Source of the DNA: Membranihabitans marinus
GTDB taxonomy: Bacteria > Bacteroidota > Bacteroidia > Chitinophagales > Saprospiraceae
Direction: 5' to 3'
DNA: 64,000 nucleotides
NCBI RefSeq assembly: GCF_019802045.1
Contig: NZ_JAHVHU010000015.1
Span: 62,001-126,000, forward strand
Shown here: positions 9,541-18,103 of the stretch, in pieces
Position numbering within the stretch: the stretch's first letter is position 1
Layout of the letters: every line of letters begins with the position of its first letter
The notes under the pieces: generated by a model
Database searches by the model: none
Told to the model about the DNA's origin: nothing
The model's input: only the letters and a program-made list of their open reading frames with translations
Translations under genes and position numbers: made by a program

Positions 9541-10686
9541 ATCAAGACACTAAGAGGAATAACGTGGGATCACAGCCGGGCATTTCCACCATTGGTGGCT
9601 GTAGCACAGCGGTATGAAGAATTAAATCCGGGGGTTCGGATTCATTGGGAAAAGAGAACATTGGATGAATTTGGGCACAAGCCGATAGATCAGATGATCC
9701 ATGACTATGATTTGATAGTTATAGATCATCCGTGGGCCGGCTACTGCTTTGACCGGAACTTAGTATTAGATCTCAAAAATCTCCTATCGACTTCACAGTG
9801 GATGGAATTAGAGCATCATTGCGTGGGGAAGTCTTTTGAGAGCTATTATTTTGAAAATAAGCTGCTGGCGATACCTATTGATGCAGCTGCACCGACGCCA
9901 AGCTGGCGACCGGACCTGATGACGGAAAGAAGTTTGCAATTGCCGGAGACTTGGGAGGATTTAATTCAGTTGGCTGATCAAAAGCAGGTAATTATGCCCG
10001 GATTTGGAGCTGATCTGTTTTTGAACTGGATGATGGTTTTACATGCGCTGAACGCGAATCCATTCACCGACCCCGATCGCATTTGCGATAAGGATAAAGG
10101 ACTGGAGGCTATGCGTATGCTAAAACGACTAGCAGAACCGATGCCGGAGGAAATGTTTGGATGGAACCCTATAAAAGTGGCTGAGCTAATGACTCAAAAC
10201 GATGATTTTGCTTATTGTGCATTTGCCTATAGTTATGGGAATTATTGCCGGCCATCGTATGTGAGAAAACCCATAAAATATGGAAAGCATGTGTTGTTAG
10301 ATGGGACTCCTCTGCGCAGTATATTGGGTGGGACCGGACTCGCTATTTCAGCCGGTTGTCCGGAAGTGCAACTGGCGATCGATTTTTCCATGTTCTGTGC
10401 CGATGCCCGGATCCAATCCACATTATATACTTATGCCGGTGGCCAGCCTGTGCGGCAAGAAACCTGGCAGGATAATGAATTGGATGCATTTGCCGGAGGC
10501 TTTTTTGCAGATAGTTATCGTGCACATGAAGATGCAGTTCTTCGACCACGATACAATGGATACGTTGCTTTCCAGGAAAAAGGCGGCATCCCGTTGCAGC
10601 GATTTGTTAAAGGCGAAATATCAATGGATCAAGCCTGGGATACTATGAATACGCAATATCAGTTGAGCCGGGAATCGGGAACGTAA
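9541..10686 (+). CDS. Solute-binding-protein-like protein without signal peptide; start codon unclear
   Basis: About 381 residues resembling family 1 extracellular sugar-binding proteins of ABC transporters (YDLIVIDHPWAGYCF, IPIDAAAPTPSWRPDL, ILGGTGLAISAGCP). No signal peptide or lipobox is present and no ABC permease or ATPase genes lie nearby, so the protein is probably cytoplasmic. The conserved start (RGITWDHSRAFPPLVAVAQRY) lies before the first ordinary start codon (TTG 9592). The frame is open only from 9529, after a TAA, and offers just ATT 9529 or ATC 9541. I give ATC 9541 (would read MKTLRGITWDH) as most natural, but a mutated start is equally possible. It is the fourth gene after rhmD, 24 nt beyond the SDR. 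Cytosolic sugar sensing or a sugar-acid enzyme role are guesses. Confidence 0.7.
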   Translation: MKTLRGITWDHSRAFPPLVAVAQRYEELNPGVRIHWEKRTLDEFGHKPIDQMIHDYDLIVIDHPWAGYCFDRNLVLDLKNLLSTSQWMELEHHCVGKSFESYYFENKLLAIPIDAAAPTPSWRPDLMTERSLQLPETWEDLIQLADQKQVIMPGFGADLFLNWMMVLHALNANPFTDPDRICDKDKGLEAMRMLKRLAEPMPEEMFGWNPIKVAELMTQNDDFAYCAFAYSYGNYCRPSYVRKPIKYGKHVLLDGTPLRSILGGTGLAISAGCPEVQLAIDFSMFCADARIQSTLYTYAGGQPVRQETWQDNELDAFAGGFFADSYRAHEDAVLRPRYNGYVAFQEKGGIPLQRFVKGEISMDQAWDTMNTQYQLSRESGT

Positions 10687-10703
10687 CGCGTAGCGATTTA
10701 TTT

Positions 10704-10730
10704 TCTACTTTGCCTTGACGCAAAAGTAGA
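10704..10730. repeat. Small inverted repeat in GC-rich intergenic segment
   Basis: TCTACTTT (10704-10711) and AAAGTAGA (10723-10730) form a perfect 8-bp stem. The wording, CTACTTTG-CCTTGACG-CAAAAGTAG, resembles a dispersed intergenic repeat that I recall from many Bacteroidota genomes. The rest of 10687-10891 is a patchwork without a reading frame, including a second palindrome at 10770-10784. Confidence 0.45.
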
Positions 10731-10769
10731 GCTTTCTCCCAATTTATTGGTGGACAAAATCAAGCCTGT

Positions 10770-10784
10770 CCCCAACTCGTTGGG
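10770..10784. repeat. Palindromic repeat CCCAA-CTCG-TTGGG, copy 1
   Basis: CCCCAACTCGTTGGG has a 5-bp stem (CCCAA/TTGGG) and a CTCG loop. The same 15-mer occurs at 39059-39074 with a 6-bp stem. Both copies lie in intergenic DNA before a new transcript start, which suggests a dispersed small repeat. Confidence 0.5.
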
Positions 10785-10891
10785 TGGAGAAATGAACGCT
10801 CGCCCGCGGTGCTGCGCCTGCGCCCACACATATTTCATAGCAGCCCGCCCAAAGCGACAAGTTCCAGGGTAGTTGAAAATAAAAATATAAG

Positions 10892-11740
10892 ATGAATATG
10901 ATCAAATTTTCCTGTGCTGATTTCACTTTTCCATTGCTTCCGCACGATAAGGTGCTTCAATTGATCAGGTTGTTGGGGATCAATGCGGTAGATCTTGGTG
11001 TGTTCGAGGATCGTTCTCACCATTACCCGAGCGCAATAGCTCAGAATCCGTTGCAAAGTGGAAAAAAACTTGCTTCAGAGCTACAAAATATTGATATGGA
11101 GGTGGCTGATGTTTTTTTTCAATCGGGTGCGGAACCTTCCATTGCCGCAGCCAACGATCCCGATAAAGGGATTCGAACTAAGAATAGAGCATTGTTTCAG
11201 AAGATGGTTGAATTCACCCATGCCCTCGGATGCGGTCATATGACCGGCCTGCCGGGTGTTTTTCATCATGGAGATGGTTCAGTTGATGATTGGAAACGAG
11301 CGATTGAGGAGACCCGATGGCGAGTGGAAACCGCCCGGGACACCGGGATTGTTTATTCGATCGAACCTCATGTTGGATCAATCTTGACTGATTCTGAAAC
11401 GACCTTGTGCTTTCTCGAATCCTGTCCTGATTTGACGTTGACTTTGGATTATGGGCATTTTATATACCAGGGACAGACCAATAAATCTGTACATCCATTG
11501 ATCCCATATGCCTCCCATTTTCATGCTCGCGGAGGTGCTGATGGAAAACTACAAACCATTGTACAAGAAAATGAAATTGATTTTGCGGCCATTTTAGAGC
11601 AGTTCAAAAAACAAAATTATGATGGGTATATTTGTCTGGAATATGTTCATCAGGATTGGGAAGGTTGCAATAGAACGGATAATGTATCCGAGACACTTCG
11701 GTTGAAGGAACAATTGGAAAAACTTTTCATGTCCGCGTAA
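10892..11740 (+). CDS. Sugar phosphate isomerase/epimerase-like TIM-barrel protein
   Basis: A 282-residue protein of the xylose isomerase-like/AP endonuclease 2 barrel superfamily, which binds a divalent metal and isomerises or cleaves sugars. Probable metal ligands are Glu158 (YSIEPH), Asp186 and His189 (LDYGHF), His209 or His211 (HFHARG) and Glu250 (CLEYVH), in the expected order. No signal peptide, so cytoplasmic. ATG 10892 and ATG 10898 are both usable. It lies 205 nt after the solute-binding-like gene and 48 nt before a haem-protein gene. Relatives act as sugar epimerases, inosose dehydratases or 3-keto-glycoside lyases; the exact reaction cannot be read from the sequence. Confidence 0.8.
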   Translation: MNMIKFSCADFTFPLLPHDKVLQLIRLLGINAVDLGVFEDRSHHYPSAIAQNPLQSGKKLASELQNIDMEVADVFFQSGAEPSIAAANDPDKGIRTKNRALFQKMVEFTHALGCGHMTGLPGVFHHGDGSVDDWKRAIEETRWRVETARDTGIVYSIEPHVGSILTDSETTLCFLESCPDLTLTLDYGHFIYQGQTNKSVHPLIPYASHFHARGGADGKLQTIVQENEIDFAAILEQFKKQNYDGYICLEYVHQDWEGCNRTDNVSETLRLKEQLEKLFMSA

Positions 11741-11788
11741 ATGATGTCACAAAGTCACACAAAGATATTGATCTAAAAGAGCGTACAA

Positions 11789-14701
11789 ATGCTGCAAAGG
11801 AAGAATAAAATATGGACCAGCTTGGTTTTCATATTTATGGGTGTTCTTCTGTGGCAAAAGTGTCAGGATCGTCATTCAGAACCAACGGAGGACGTTTCAA
11901 AAGATCTGAATGTAGAAGTACTGATAAAAGAACCCGATATCATCAACCCCATGACCATGGCTGTCGATGATGAAGGGTCGATATATGTCTCACTGTCCCA
12001 TACCTACCGGTATGGTAAAGAAGGATCCCCGTACGACTCCGTATCCAATCCCATTAAAAAAATCCTACTGGATGAGCAAGGGGAACTTCAGAACATCATT
12101 ACAGTAGCGGAAGGTTTTCAGGATCCGGTAATGGGAATTGCCATTGATGAAGATCAACTTTTTATCACTAATCTCAATCAGATCTCAGTAGTTAAGCTGG
12201 ATGAAAACGACAGGGTGGAGCACACAGAAACGCTGATCAGAGATAACACCACGCCCTGGAATCCTTTTGGTATGTATCGGGTCATCATCGGACCGGACGA
12301 TAAACTGTGGTTTTCCGTGGCAGACCGACCTTCCAGTGCACCTGTAGTCCTGACCGGAACGGATGGAAAAACAGTGCGATTGAGTGGTCAAAGCGGTGGA
12401 ATTCTAAGATGTGATCGGGACGGTGCGAACCTGGAGGTGATGGTGGAGGGACTGCGGGCTCCTTACGCATTTGAAGTGGATCCATGGGGGCATTTGTGGG
12501 TGATCTCGAATGGGGAGGGCAGTCCCAATATTTATTTTGAGGCTATTTTTGGGATGGACTACGGATATCATTCCCGCGATGTAACCTACAATTGGTTGGC
12601 GGGGAAAACAACACTATCACCCCCGGTCGTGGATATGGGGGCGGGCGCCAATACCGCTACTCTAACTTATCGGAGCATTCACTTTTCGGAAAAATATGTA
12701 GGTGATGTTTTTATGTCCAATTGGGGGAATCATGGATTCAACCCTTCCAACAGAGTGATCAAACGGATTCCTGGTTCTGACATGACACAAATGAGATATG
12801 CAGAATCCGCTGGAACGGGTCACGTATTTTTTGCACCTGTTCATGATTCATTATTCCGACCGACTGATATCAAATTGCTTCCGGATGGGCGCCTATTAAT
12901 TAGTGATTGGCAAGGCCGGGATGATGAGAGTAACAGACTGGGTAGAATTTACCGGATTTCCTATAAAAAACCCGTTCATAAGAATGGATTCGACGACCTC
13001 GATAACTTGAAAAATATCGTAACTCAGAACGAACCAATTGATCTGCTGGATCACCCCAATCATTGGGTTCGGCGGCAAGTTATTAAATATTGGGCGCAAG
13101 CCGGGTCCATTCCCTTTCACGACTTTAAAGCCCTCTTGGCAGGTGGAAGTGCTGTGGCTTCAGCTAATGCTCTGTGGATTTTAACACAACGCAGTGAATC
13201 TACAGCTGAAAAATTGATGGAGGAAGCATTGACTCATGAAGATGCCAGAGTCCGGGCCATGGCCATTCGTCAGTTGAGACAGAAAGCCGGCTTGGGCTTG
13301 GTTCGGAAAAACAATTCAGGACCTGGGAGAGATTCGAATTTCGGATCAAAGGATCACTTGGATAGTTTGATGCGTCCTTTTTTACAAGACCCGGCGGTCG
13401 AAGTACGTATGGAAGCAGCACTAGCTTTATTTTATCCTTCGGACATCGTATCAGGACTAAAGCAGGCTGCTGAACTTGCAGAAGATAAATATTCCATGTA
13501 TCGGATCGGTTTTGAGCTTGGTAAATTTTGCGACCGTTCTGAATTGGAGCAACTCCCAGCAGTTTTTGACGATAGTCGGCAATTCATACTTGGCGTTTGC
13601 GGGGAAACAATACTGCACCGGAGACCTGAACTATCAGATGTAATCAAGGCATGGGGTATCCCGGCGTTAAAGTATCAGGACCAGGCTGAGCAGTTGGTGG
13701 AACAAGTACGAACCGGAACAACCATTGAGATAAGTAAAGAAAAGCGGATGGTCCTTAACCGCTTAAATGAGTACCCGATCATTGACACGATCTTTCAGGA
13801 TTTTATTTTAGAATGCCTATCTGATGAGAATGCGGGGGTGAAGAAAGCCGCCTTACGGGCTGTGAGAAATGGAGCGTTCGAACGGGAAGATTTGGTTGAG
13901 CAGACACTATGGATATGGAATAACTCCTCAGATAGTCTGGTCAGAATGGAAGCTTTATACACGATAGGATCTTTTTCAGGAAAATATAACCTGGACTGGT
14001 CGGCAATCATGGAAGAATCGACCGAAAATATAGTCGTCACAGCGCTTCGGGTTTTACGAACCCTGGATGGTGACATCGGGCGGACCGATTCATTGGAAAG
14101 GACCTTGAAGAAGATCTATCATCAAATGCCCCGACTGAGCGATGAAATCCTACTGACAAATAGAGCCATGGGTTTTGCACCGATGGAGGGTGATAAGGAC
14201 GATAATGACCAGAAAGGAAACCAACTGAAGCACATCTATAGCGAGATATATCATCAGATTGACAATGCCTCTGCTGCCCGGGGAGAGCTTCTGTTTCATT
14301 CTAAAGCGGCAGCTTGTTCGTCATGCCACGCCACAAGTGAAAGCATCAAATTAAAAAAAATAGGACCCAACTTGAGTGGTTTGGGTGGAGCGACCCAACC
14401 GCAGTATCTTGTGGAGTCTATTCTGGAACCTGGTAAAGTAATCAAAACGGGCTATCGGATGGAGCGGATAGAAACCACCAGTGATGAAATATGGATAGGA
14501 ATCCCTGAAAACAACGGTAATGAGGTGATCATTCATACCTTGGGAGACACAGTTTTACAGTTGGACCAATCTGAGATTATAAGCCGAAGGAAAATAGAAG
14601 CTTCCATTATGCCGGGTGGTTATCAAGGGCGTATGACCATTTTAGAATTATCAGATTTGGTTAAATATCTGATGTCTTTGAAGAGTGACGGCATTAATTG
14701 A
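11789..14701 (+). CDS. PVC-type membrane-bound dehydrogenase-like haem protein (beta-propeller, HEAT repeats, cytochrome c)
   Basis: A 970-residue exported protein with an N-terminal hydrophobic segment (residues 9-22; Cys25 follows but WQKC is a poor lipobox). It has a six-bladed-type propeller with soluble sugar-dehydrogenase character (about 40-400), a helical HEAT-like region (about 410-810; NHWVRRQVIKYWAQAG, DARVRAMAIRQLRQ) and a C-terminal cytochrome c with one haem site CSSCH at 843-847 and a distal methionine candidate in SIMPGGYQG. This is the architecture annotated as PVC-type haem-binding CxxCH protein, first noticed in Planctomycetes. It probably oxidises a sugar or alcohol in the periplasm and passes electrons to the respiratory chain. 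Two paralogues occur at 19839 and 41966. Substrate unknown. Confidence 0.85.
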   Translation: MLQRKNKIWTSLVFIFMGVLLWQKCQDRHSEPTEDVSKDLNVEVLIKEPDIINPMTMAVDDEGSIYVSLSHTYRYGKEGSPYDSVSNPIKKILLDEQGELQNIITVAEGFQDPVMGIAIDEDQLFITNLNQISVVKLDENDRVEHTETLIRDNTTPWNPFGMYRVIIGPDDKLWFSVADRPSSAPVVLTGTDGKTVRLSGQSGGILRCDRDGANLEVMVEGLRAPYAFEVDPWGHLWVISNGEGSPNIYFEAIFGMDYGYHSRDVTYNWLAGKTTLSPPVVDMGAGANTATLTYRSIHFSEKYVGDVFMSNWGNHGFNPSNRVIKRIPGSDMTQMRYAESAGTGHVFFAPVHDSLFRPTDIKLLPDGRLLISDWQGRDDESNRLGRIYRISYKKPVHKNGFDDLDNLKNIVTQNEPIDLLDHPNHWVRRQVIKYWAQAGSIPFHDFKALLAGGSAVASANALWILTQRSESTAEKLMEEALTHEDARVRAMAIRQLRQKAGLGLVRKNNSGPGRDSNFGSKDHLDSLMRPFLQDPAVEVRMEAALALFYPSDIVSGLKQAAELAEDKYSMYRIGFELGKFCDRSELEQLPAVFDDSRQFILGVCGETILHRRPELSDVIKAWGIPALKYQDQAEQLVEQVRTGTTIEISKEKRMVLNRLNEYPIIDTIFQDFILECLSDENAGVKKAALRAVRNGAFEREDLVEQTLWIWNNSSDSLVRMEALYTIGSFSGKYNLDWSAIMEESTENIVVTALRVLRTLDGDIGRTDSLERTLKKIYHQMPRLSDEILLTNRAMGFAPMEGDKDDNDQKGNQLKHIYSEIYHQIDNASAARGELLFHSKAAACSSCHATSESIKLKKIGPNLSGLGGATQPQYLVESILEPGKVIKTGYRMERIETTSDEIWIGIPENNGNEVIIHTLGDTVLQLDQSEIISRRKIEASIMPGGYQGRMTILELSDLVKYLMSLKSDGIN

Positions 14702-14726
14702 ATTGGAGGGGAGCTATACACGTTAA

Positions 14727-14744
14727 GGAATTTTAAAAAATTCC
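14727..14744. terminator. Perfect stem-loop after the haem-protein gene
   Basis: GGAATTTT (14727-14734), AA loop, AAAATTCC (14737-14744), flanked by CGT and ACG that extend the pairing. It lies 26 nt after the stop and probably marks the end of the rhamnose operon. A terminal T-run outside the stem is missing. Confidence 0.5.
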
Positions 14745-14882
14745 TACGTAATCCAGGTGACCAAATATGTATTCTTTACTCTAATTTAACAAGCACTGTT
14801 TACAATTTCTGATCGGAAGAATTAGATGTCTGCTGACTTGATGGTGAATGGAAGATAGAGAGAACCTTCGATAGCATCTTGA

Positions 14883-15032
14883 TCTGAGAAGATTTCCAGG
14901 AAAGGTCAATCAATTGATGCGTTGTATATCGCGATTGGAGATCCGGATCATTTTTAAGCAAATAGTGAAGCGGCTGCTAGTCGAATTGGCGGAGATACCT
15001 ATGCGACCAAAAATTGGTGGGATGTTAAATAG
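14883..15032 (+). pseudogene. Possible decayed reading-frame fragment
   Basis: Between the haem-protein gene and the first GH28-fold gene lies 371 nt without an intact gene. One frame reads SIDALYIAIGDPDHF, a TAA at 14955-14957, then ANSEAAASRIGGDTYATKN and WWDVK before TAG 15030-15032. The composition is protein-like (glycines and aromatics as in a beta-sandwich) and suggests the tail of a lost carbohydrate-active or binding protein with one in-frame stop. The remaining part (14745-14882) is AT-rich and shows nothing else. TACATTTT at 15033-15040 could be a weak -7 element for the next gene. Confidence 0.3.
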
Positions 15033-15072
15033 TACATTTTTAATGATAAAATTGAATTGTGAAACCCGGACG

Positions 15073-16593
15073 ATGAATAAAATTCAACCTACAGAATATA
15101 ATCGAAAACGGAACAGGACGATCAAGAGCTTGTTCACCCTGTGCCTGATGATGTTACTGATGTTCCCACTCACAGGCCAGAATTACTACGCCTCTCTGTT
15201 TGGAATCAAATCTGATGGCAAAACATTGAATACTACATCCATCCAAAAAGCCATCGACTATATCCATGAGCAGGGTGGTGGGACGCTGGAGTTCTATGTA
15301 GGCCGGTATCTGACCGGTACGATTGAGCTTAAGTCCAATGTAACGCTGCACTTGCATGAGGGAGCGGTATTACTGGGATCTACGAATATCTATGATTACA
15401 ACATCGAAAGCAAATATACCGCTTTGGTCTATGCCAAAAATGCCTCCAATATTACCATACAGGGAAAGGGTGTCATCGATGGCCAAGGCCGGGAGGTGGC
15501 ATACCACTTAATCGATCAGATTCATAAAGGAATTATCAAAGACCAATTAAAATATGATCGCCCGGCCCGCCGGCGGCCGAGTGCCATATACTTTCGGGAA
15601 TGCGACGATGTCGCTGTCAAAGGTATCCTGGTGAAAAATGCGGCATTTTGGGTCCAGATTTACGATCAGTGCGATGGGCTGCTCGTAGATAGCACCATGG
15701 TCGACAGTAAGGCATTCTGGAATAACGACGGTATGGATATCGTCGATTGTAAAAATGTGAGAATCACCAATAATTATGTCGACGCAAGTGATGATGCCAT
15801 TTGCTTCAAATCACACGGCCCAGACCACATCGGTGAAAATGTACTGGTGCGAAACAATGTGGTACGTTCCAGTGCGAATGGCATCAAATTCGGAACAGTT
15901 ACGCGGGGTGGTTACCGGAATTTTAACATCGTCAATAATACGGTGTACGACACCTACCGTTCGGCCATTGCCTTCACGGCACCGGATGGTGGATTTATTG
16001 AGGACATCTGGGTGGATAGTCTGTATGCTTACAATACCGGCAATCCGATCTATTTGCGCAATGGCGAACGGTGGGGTGACAAAGGCCCGGGTTCGATCGA
16101 CAACATCACCATCCAAAATGTATACGCTGAAGTGGCTGCGGAGAAACCGGATACCGCGTACGAATACGAAGGCCCCATCGAAGATCTGCCGAGAAACATC
16201 TCTCCTTCCGGCATCGTCGGGCTTGTGGGGACTCCGATTACCAATGTATCCCTGAAAAATATCAAGATCATCTATCCCGGAGGTAGCAATCCGAACTACG
16301 CCTTCCGGGGCACGGAACCGGAGGACCTGGACAGCATCCCTGAAATGGCGGATGCATATCCGGAATTTTCCCAGTTCAAGGAGCTACCTGCCTGGGGGTT
16401 TTATATCCGACACGCGGAGGATGTTTCTTTTGAGAATGTAGAATTAATTGCGAAAGAGGCTGATTACCGGCCTGCCATGGTCGTACAAGATTCTAAAAAT
16501 ATTTCTCTGAAGAAAGTAGATTTCAAAGAGCCCGGGAAGAAGAAAAAGGAACTCCATACCTATCAATCTGAAAATGTAAAAAGACGACCCTGA
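15073..16593 (+). CDS. GH28-fold right-handed beta-helix glycosidase-like protein (1)
   Basis: This 506-residue secreted protein belongs to the polygalacturonase/GH28 beta-helix clan. ATG 15073 was chosen because it precedes the signal peptide (basic stretch RKRNR, then LFTLCLMMLLMFPLTG); upstream in-frame ATGs only add charged residues. The mature part starts with YYASLFGIKSDGKTLNTTS, a common pectinase opening. Catalytic motifs are partly kept: NND (217-219) for NTD and DD (240-241). The usual GHG is ANG (268-270) and the carboxylate-binding RIK is AIA (in YRSAIAF). A polygalacturonic substrate is therefore doubtful; a neutral or rhamnosyl-linked glycan is possible. The next paralogue begins 1 nt after the stop, so they are co-translated. 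Confidence 0.8.
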   Translation: MNKIQPTEYNRKRNRTIKSLFTLCLMMLLMFPLTGQNYYASLFGIKSDGKTLNTTSIQKAIDYIHEQGGGTLEFYVGRYLTGTIELKSNVTLHLHEGAVLLGSTNIYDYNIESKYTALVYAKNASNITIQGKGVIDGQGREVAYHLIDQIHKGIIKDQLKYDRPARRRPSAIYFRECDDVAVKGILVKNAAFWVQIYDQCDGLLVDSTMVDSKAFWNNDGMDIVDCKNVRITNNYVDASDDAICFKSHGPDHIGENVLVRNNVVRSSANGIKFGTVTRGGYRNFNIVNNTVYDTYRSAIAFTAPDGGFIEDIWVDSLYAYNTGNPIYLRNGERWGDKGPGSIDNITIQNVYAEVAAEKPDTAYEYEGPIEDLPRNISPSGIVGLVGTPITNVSLKNIKIIYPGGSNPNYAFRGTEPEDLDSIPEMADAYPEFSQFKELPAWGFYIRHAEDVSFENVELIAKEADYRPAMVVQDSKNISLKKVDFKEPGKKKKELHTYQSENVKRRP

Positions 16594-16594
16594 A

Positions 16595-18091
16595 ATGCAT
16601 ATACTACGATTTTTAAAAACAGGCTCATTGGTGCTTTCCATGGCACTATCACTGTGGGCCACAGACTATGATGTTCAAAAATTTGGAGTAAAGGGTGACG
16701 GGGTGACCGTGAATACAGCCTCCATCCAATACGCCATTGATTACATCAGCGACCATGGGGGCGGCCGACTCGTCTTTACAGCCGGAACCTATCGGACCGG
16801 GAGTATCTATCTCAAGTCCGGTGTGATCCTCCATTTGGAAAGAGCTGCGACCCTGATGAGCACTACCAATCCGTTTGACTTTGTAAAGGACGAAGATATT
16901 AACTGGATGTCGATGATTTTTGCCAAGTATCAAAAAGATATTGGTATCACAGGCGAGGGGGGCATCGACGGCAGAGGTTTTGAGACGGCCAACAATATGC
17001 TCAATTACATTCAGCGGGGATTGTTTGACGATAAATTGCTTTGGGACCGACCCCGGGAGCCCAACCGGCCTCAGAACATCTATTTTCGGGAATGTGAAAA
17101 TATCACCATCACGGGAATTACCATTAAAGATCCGGCCAGTTGGAATCAGACCTATGATCAGTGTGTTAATATCCTGGTGGATGGCATTACGGTCGACAGT
17201 AAATCTTACTGGAACAATGACGGGATCGATATTGTGGATTGTGATGGGGTGGTAATCAAAAACAGCTATTTTGATGCAGCAGATGATGTTATTTGTTTTA
17301 AATCCCATGATCCTGACAAAATATGTCAAAACATTGTGGTTGATAATTGCGTGGGGCGTTCCAGTGCGAACGGTTTGAAATTTGGCACGGTTTCCAGAGG
17401 TGGTTTTCGCAATGTAAAAGTCACCAATCTGACCATATTCGATACCTATCGTTCTGCGATTACTTTTGCTGCTGTGGATGGGGGAATTGTAGAAAACATT
17501 GTGGTCGATGGGGTGCGCTCCATCAATACCGGAAATGTGATTTACCTTCGGATCGGAGATCGCTGGAGTAAAGGCAAAGAGCCGGTGATGAAAGATATTA
17601 CTATTCGGAACGTGTATGCCGAAGTACCCCTGGGTAAGCCAGATGCCGGATATGGTTATGAAGGCCCCATAGAGGATTTGCCCCGGAATATTTCTCCGTC
17701 GAGTATCGTGGGCTTGCCGAACCATCGGATCGAAAATGTCACGTTGGAGAATATTGAGATCGTGTATCCGGGAGGAAGTGATCCATTTTATGCGAAGGTG
17801 GGCCTGACTCCGGAAGAACTGGATAATATTCCCGAGATGCCGGCGAAGTATCCCGAATTTTCCCAGTTCAAAGAACTCCCGGCGTGGGGATTTTATCTGC
17901 GCCATGCTGACGGTATTACGTTTAAAAATGTGACCCTGCGTGCAAAAAATAAAGATTACCGACCGGCCATTGTCATGGATGATGTGAAAGGGGCCCTGTT
18001 CAAAGACATGGAGATTGAAGAGCCGGAAAGTGAGCAAAATTCCAAAGAACAAATATTTCAATATCAATCCGAAAATATCCGGATTGACTAA
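16595..18091 (+). CDS. GH28-fold right-handed beta-helix glycosidase-like protein (2)
   Basis: A 498-residue tandem paralogue of the preceding gene, roughly half identical along its whole length, with its own signal peptide (LRFLKTGSLVLSMALSLWA). The same modified active site appears: NND at 207-209, DD at 230-231, ANG at 258-260 instead of GHG, and AIT instead of RIK. Both paralogues share EGPIEDLPRNISPS and EFSQFKELPAWGFY near the end, which are not general GH28 features and mark a subfamily. Start and previous stop are separated by one base. Two kept copies with the same changed residues argue that the change is functional rather than decay. Confidence 0.8.
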   Translation: MHILRFLKTGSLVLSMALSLWATDYDVQKFGVKGDGVTVNTASIQYAIDYISDHGGGRLVFTAGTYRTGSIYLKSGVILHLERAATLMSTTNPFDFVKDEDINWMSMIFAKYQKDIGITGEGGIDGRGFETANNMLNYIQRGLFDDKLLWDRPREPNRPQNIYFRECENITITGITIKDPASWNQTYDQCVNILVDGITVDSKSYWNNDGIDIVDCDGVVIKNSYFDAADDVICFKSHDPDKICQNIVVDNCVGRSSANGLKFGTVSRGGFRNVKVTNLTIFDTYRSAITFAAVDGGIVENIVVDGVRSINTGNVIYLRIGDRWSKGKEPVMKDITIRNVYAEVPLGKPDAGYGYEGPIEDLPRNISPSSIVGLPNHRIENVTLENIEIVYPGGSDPFYAKVGLTPEELDNIPEMPAKYPEFSQFKELPAWGFYLRHADGITFKNVTLRAKNKDYRPAIVMDDVKGALFKDMEIEEPESEQNSKEQIFQYQSENIRID

Positions 18092-18103
18092 ATCAGACCA
18101 AGT

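Noticed and set aside
5388-10693. Shared ACGCGTAG word at about 5388 and 10686 as a possible operator
   Set aside because: Only eight bases, no promoter element nearby and no conserved spacing to a start codon.
16649-18067. A 472-codon open frame on the minus strand opposite the second GH28-fold gene
   Set aside because: It is the mirror of a clear secreted beta-helix gene; its translation is rich in His, Ile and Arg without any domain pattern.
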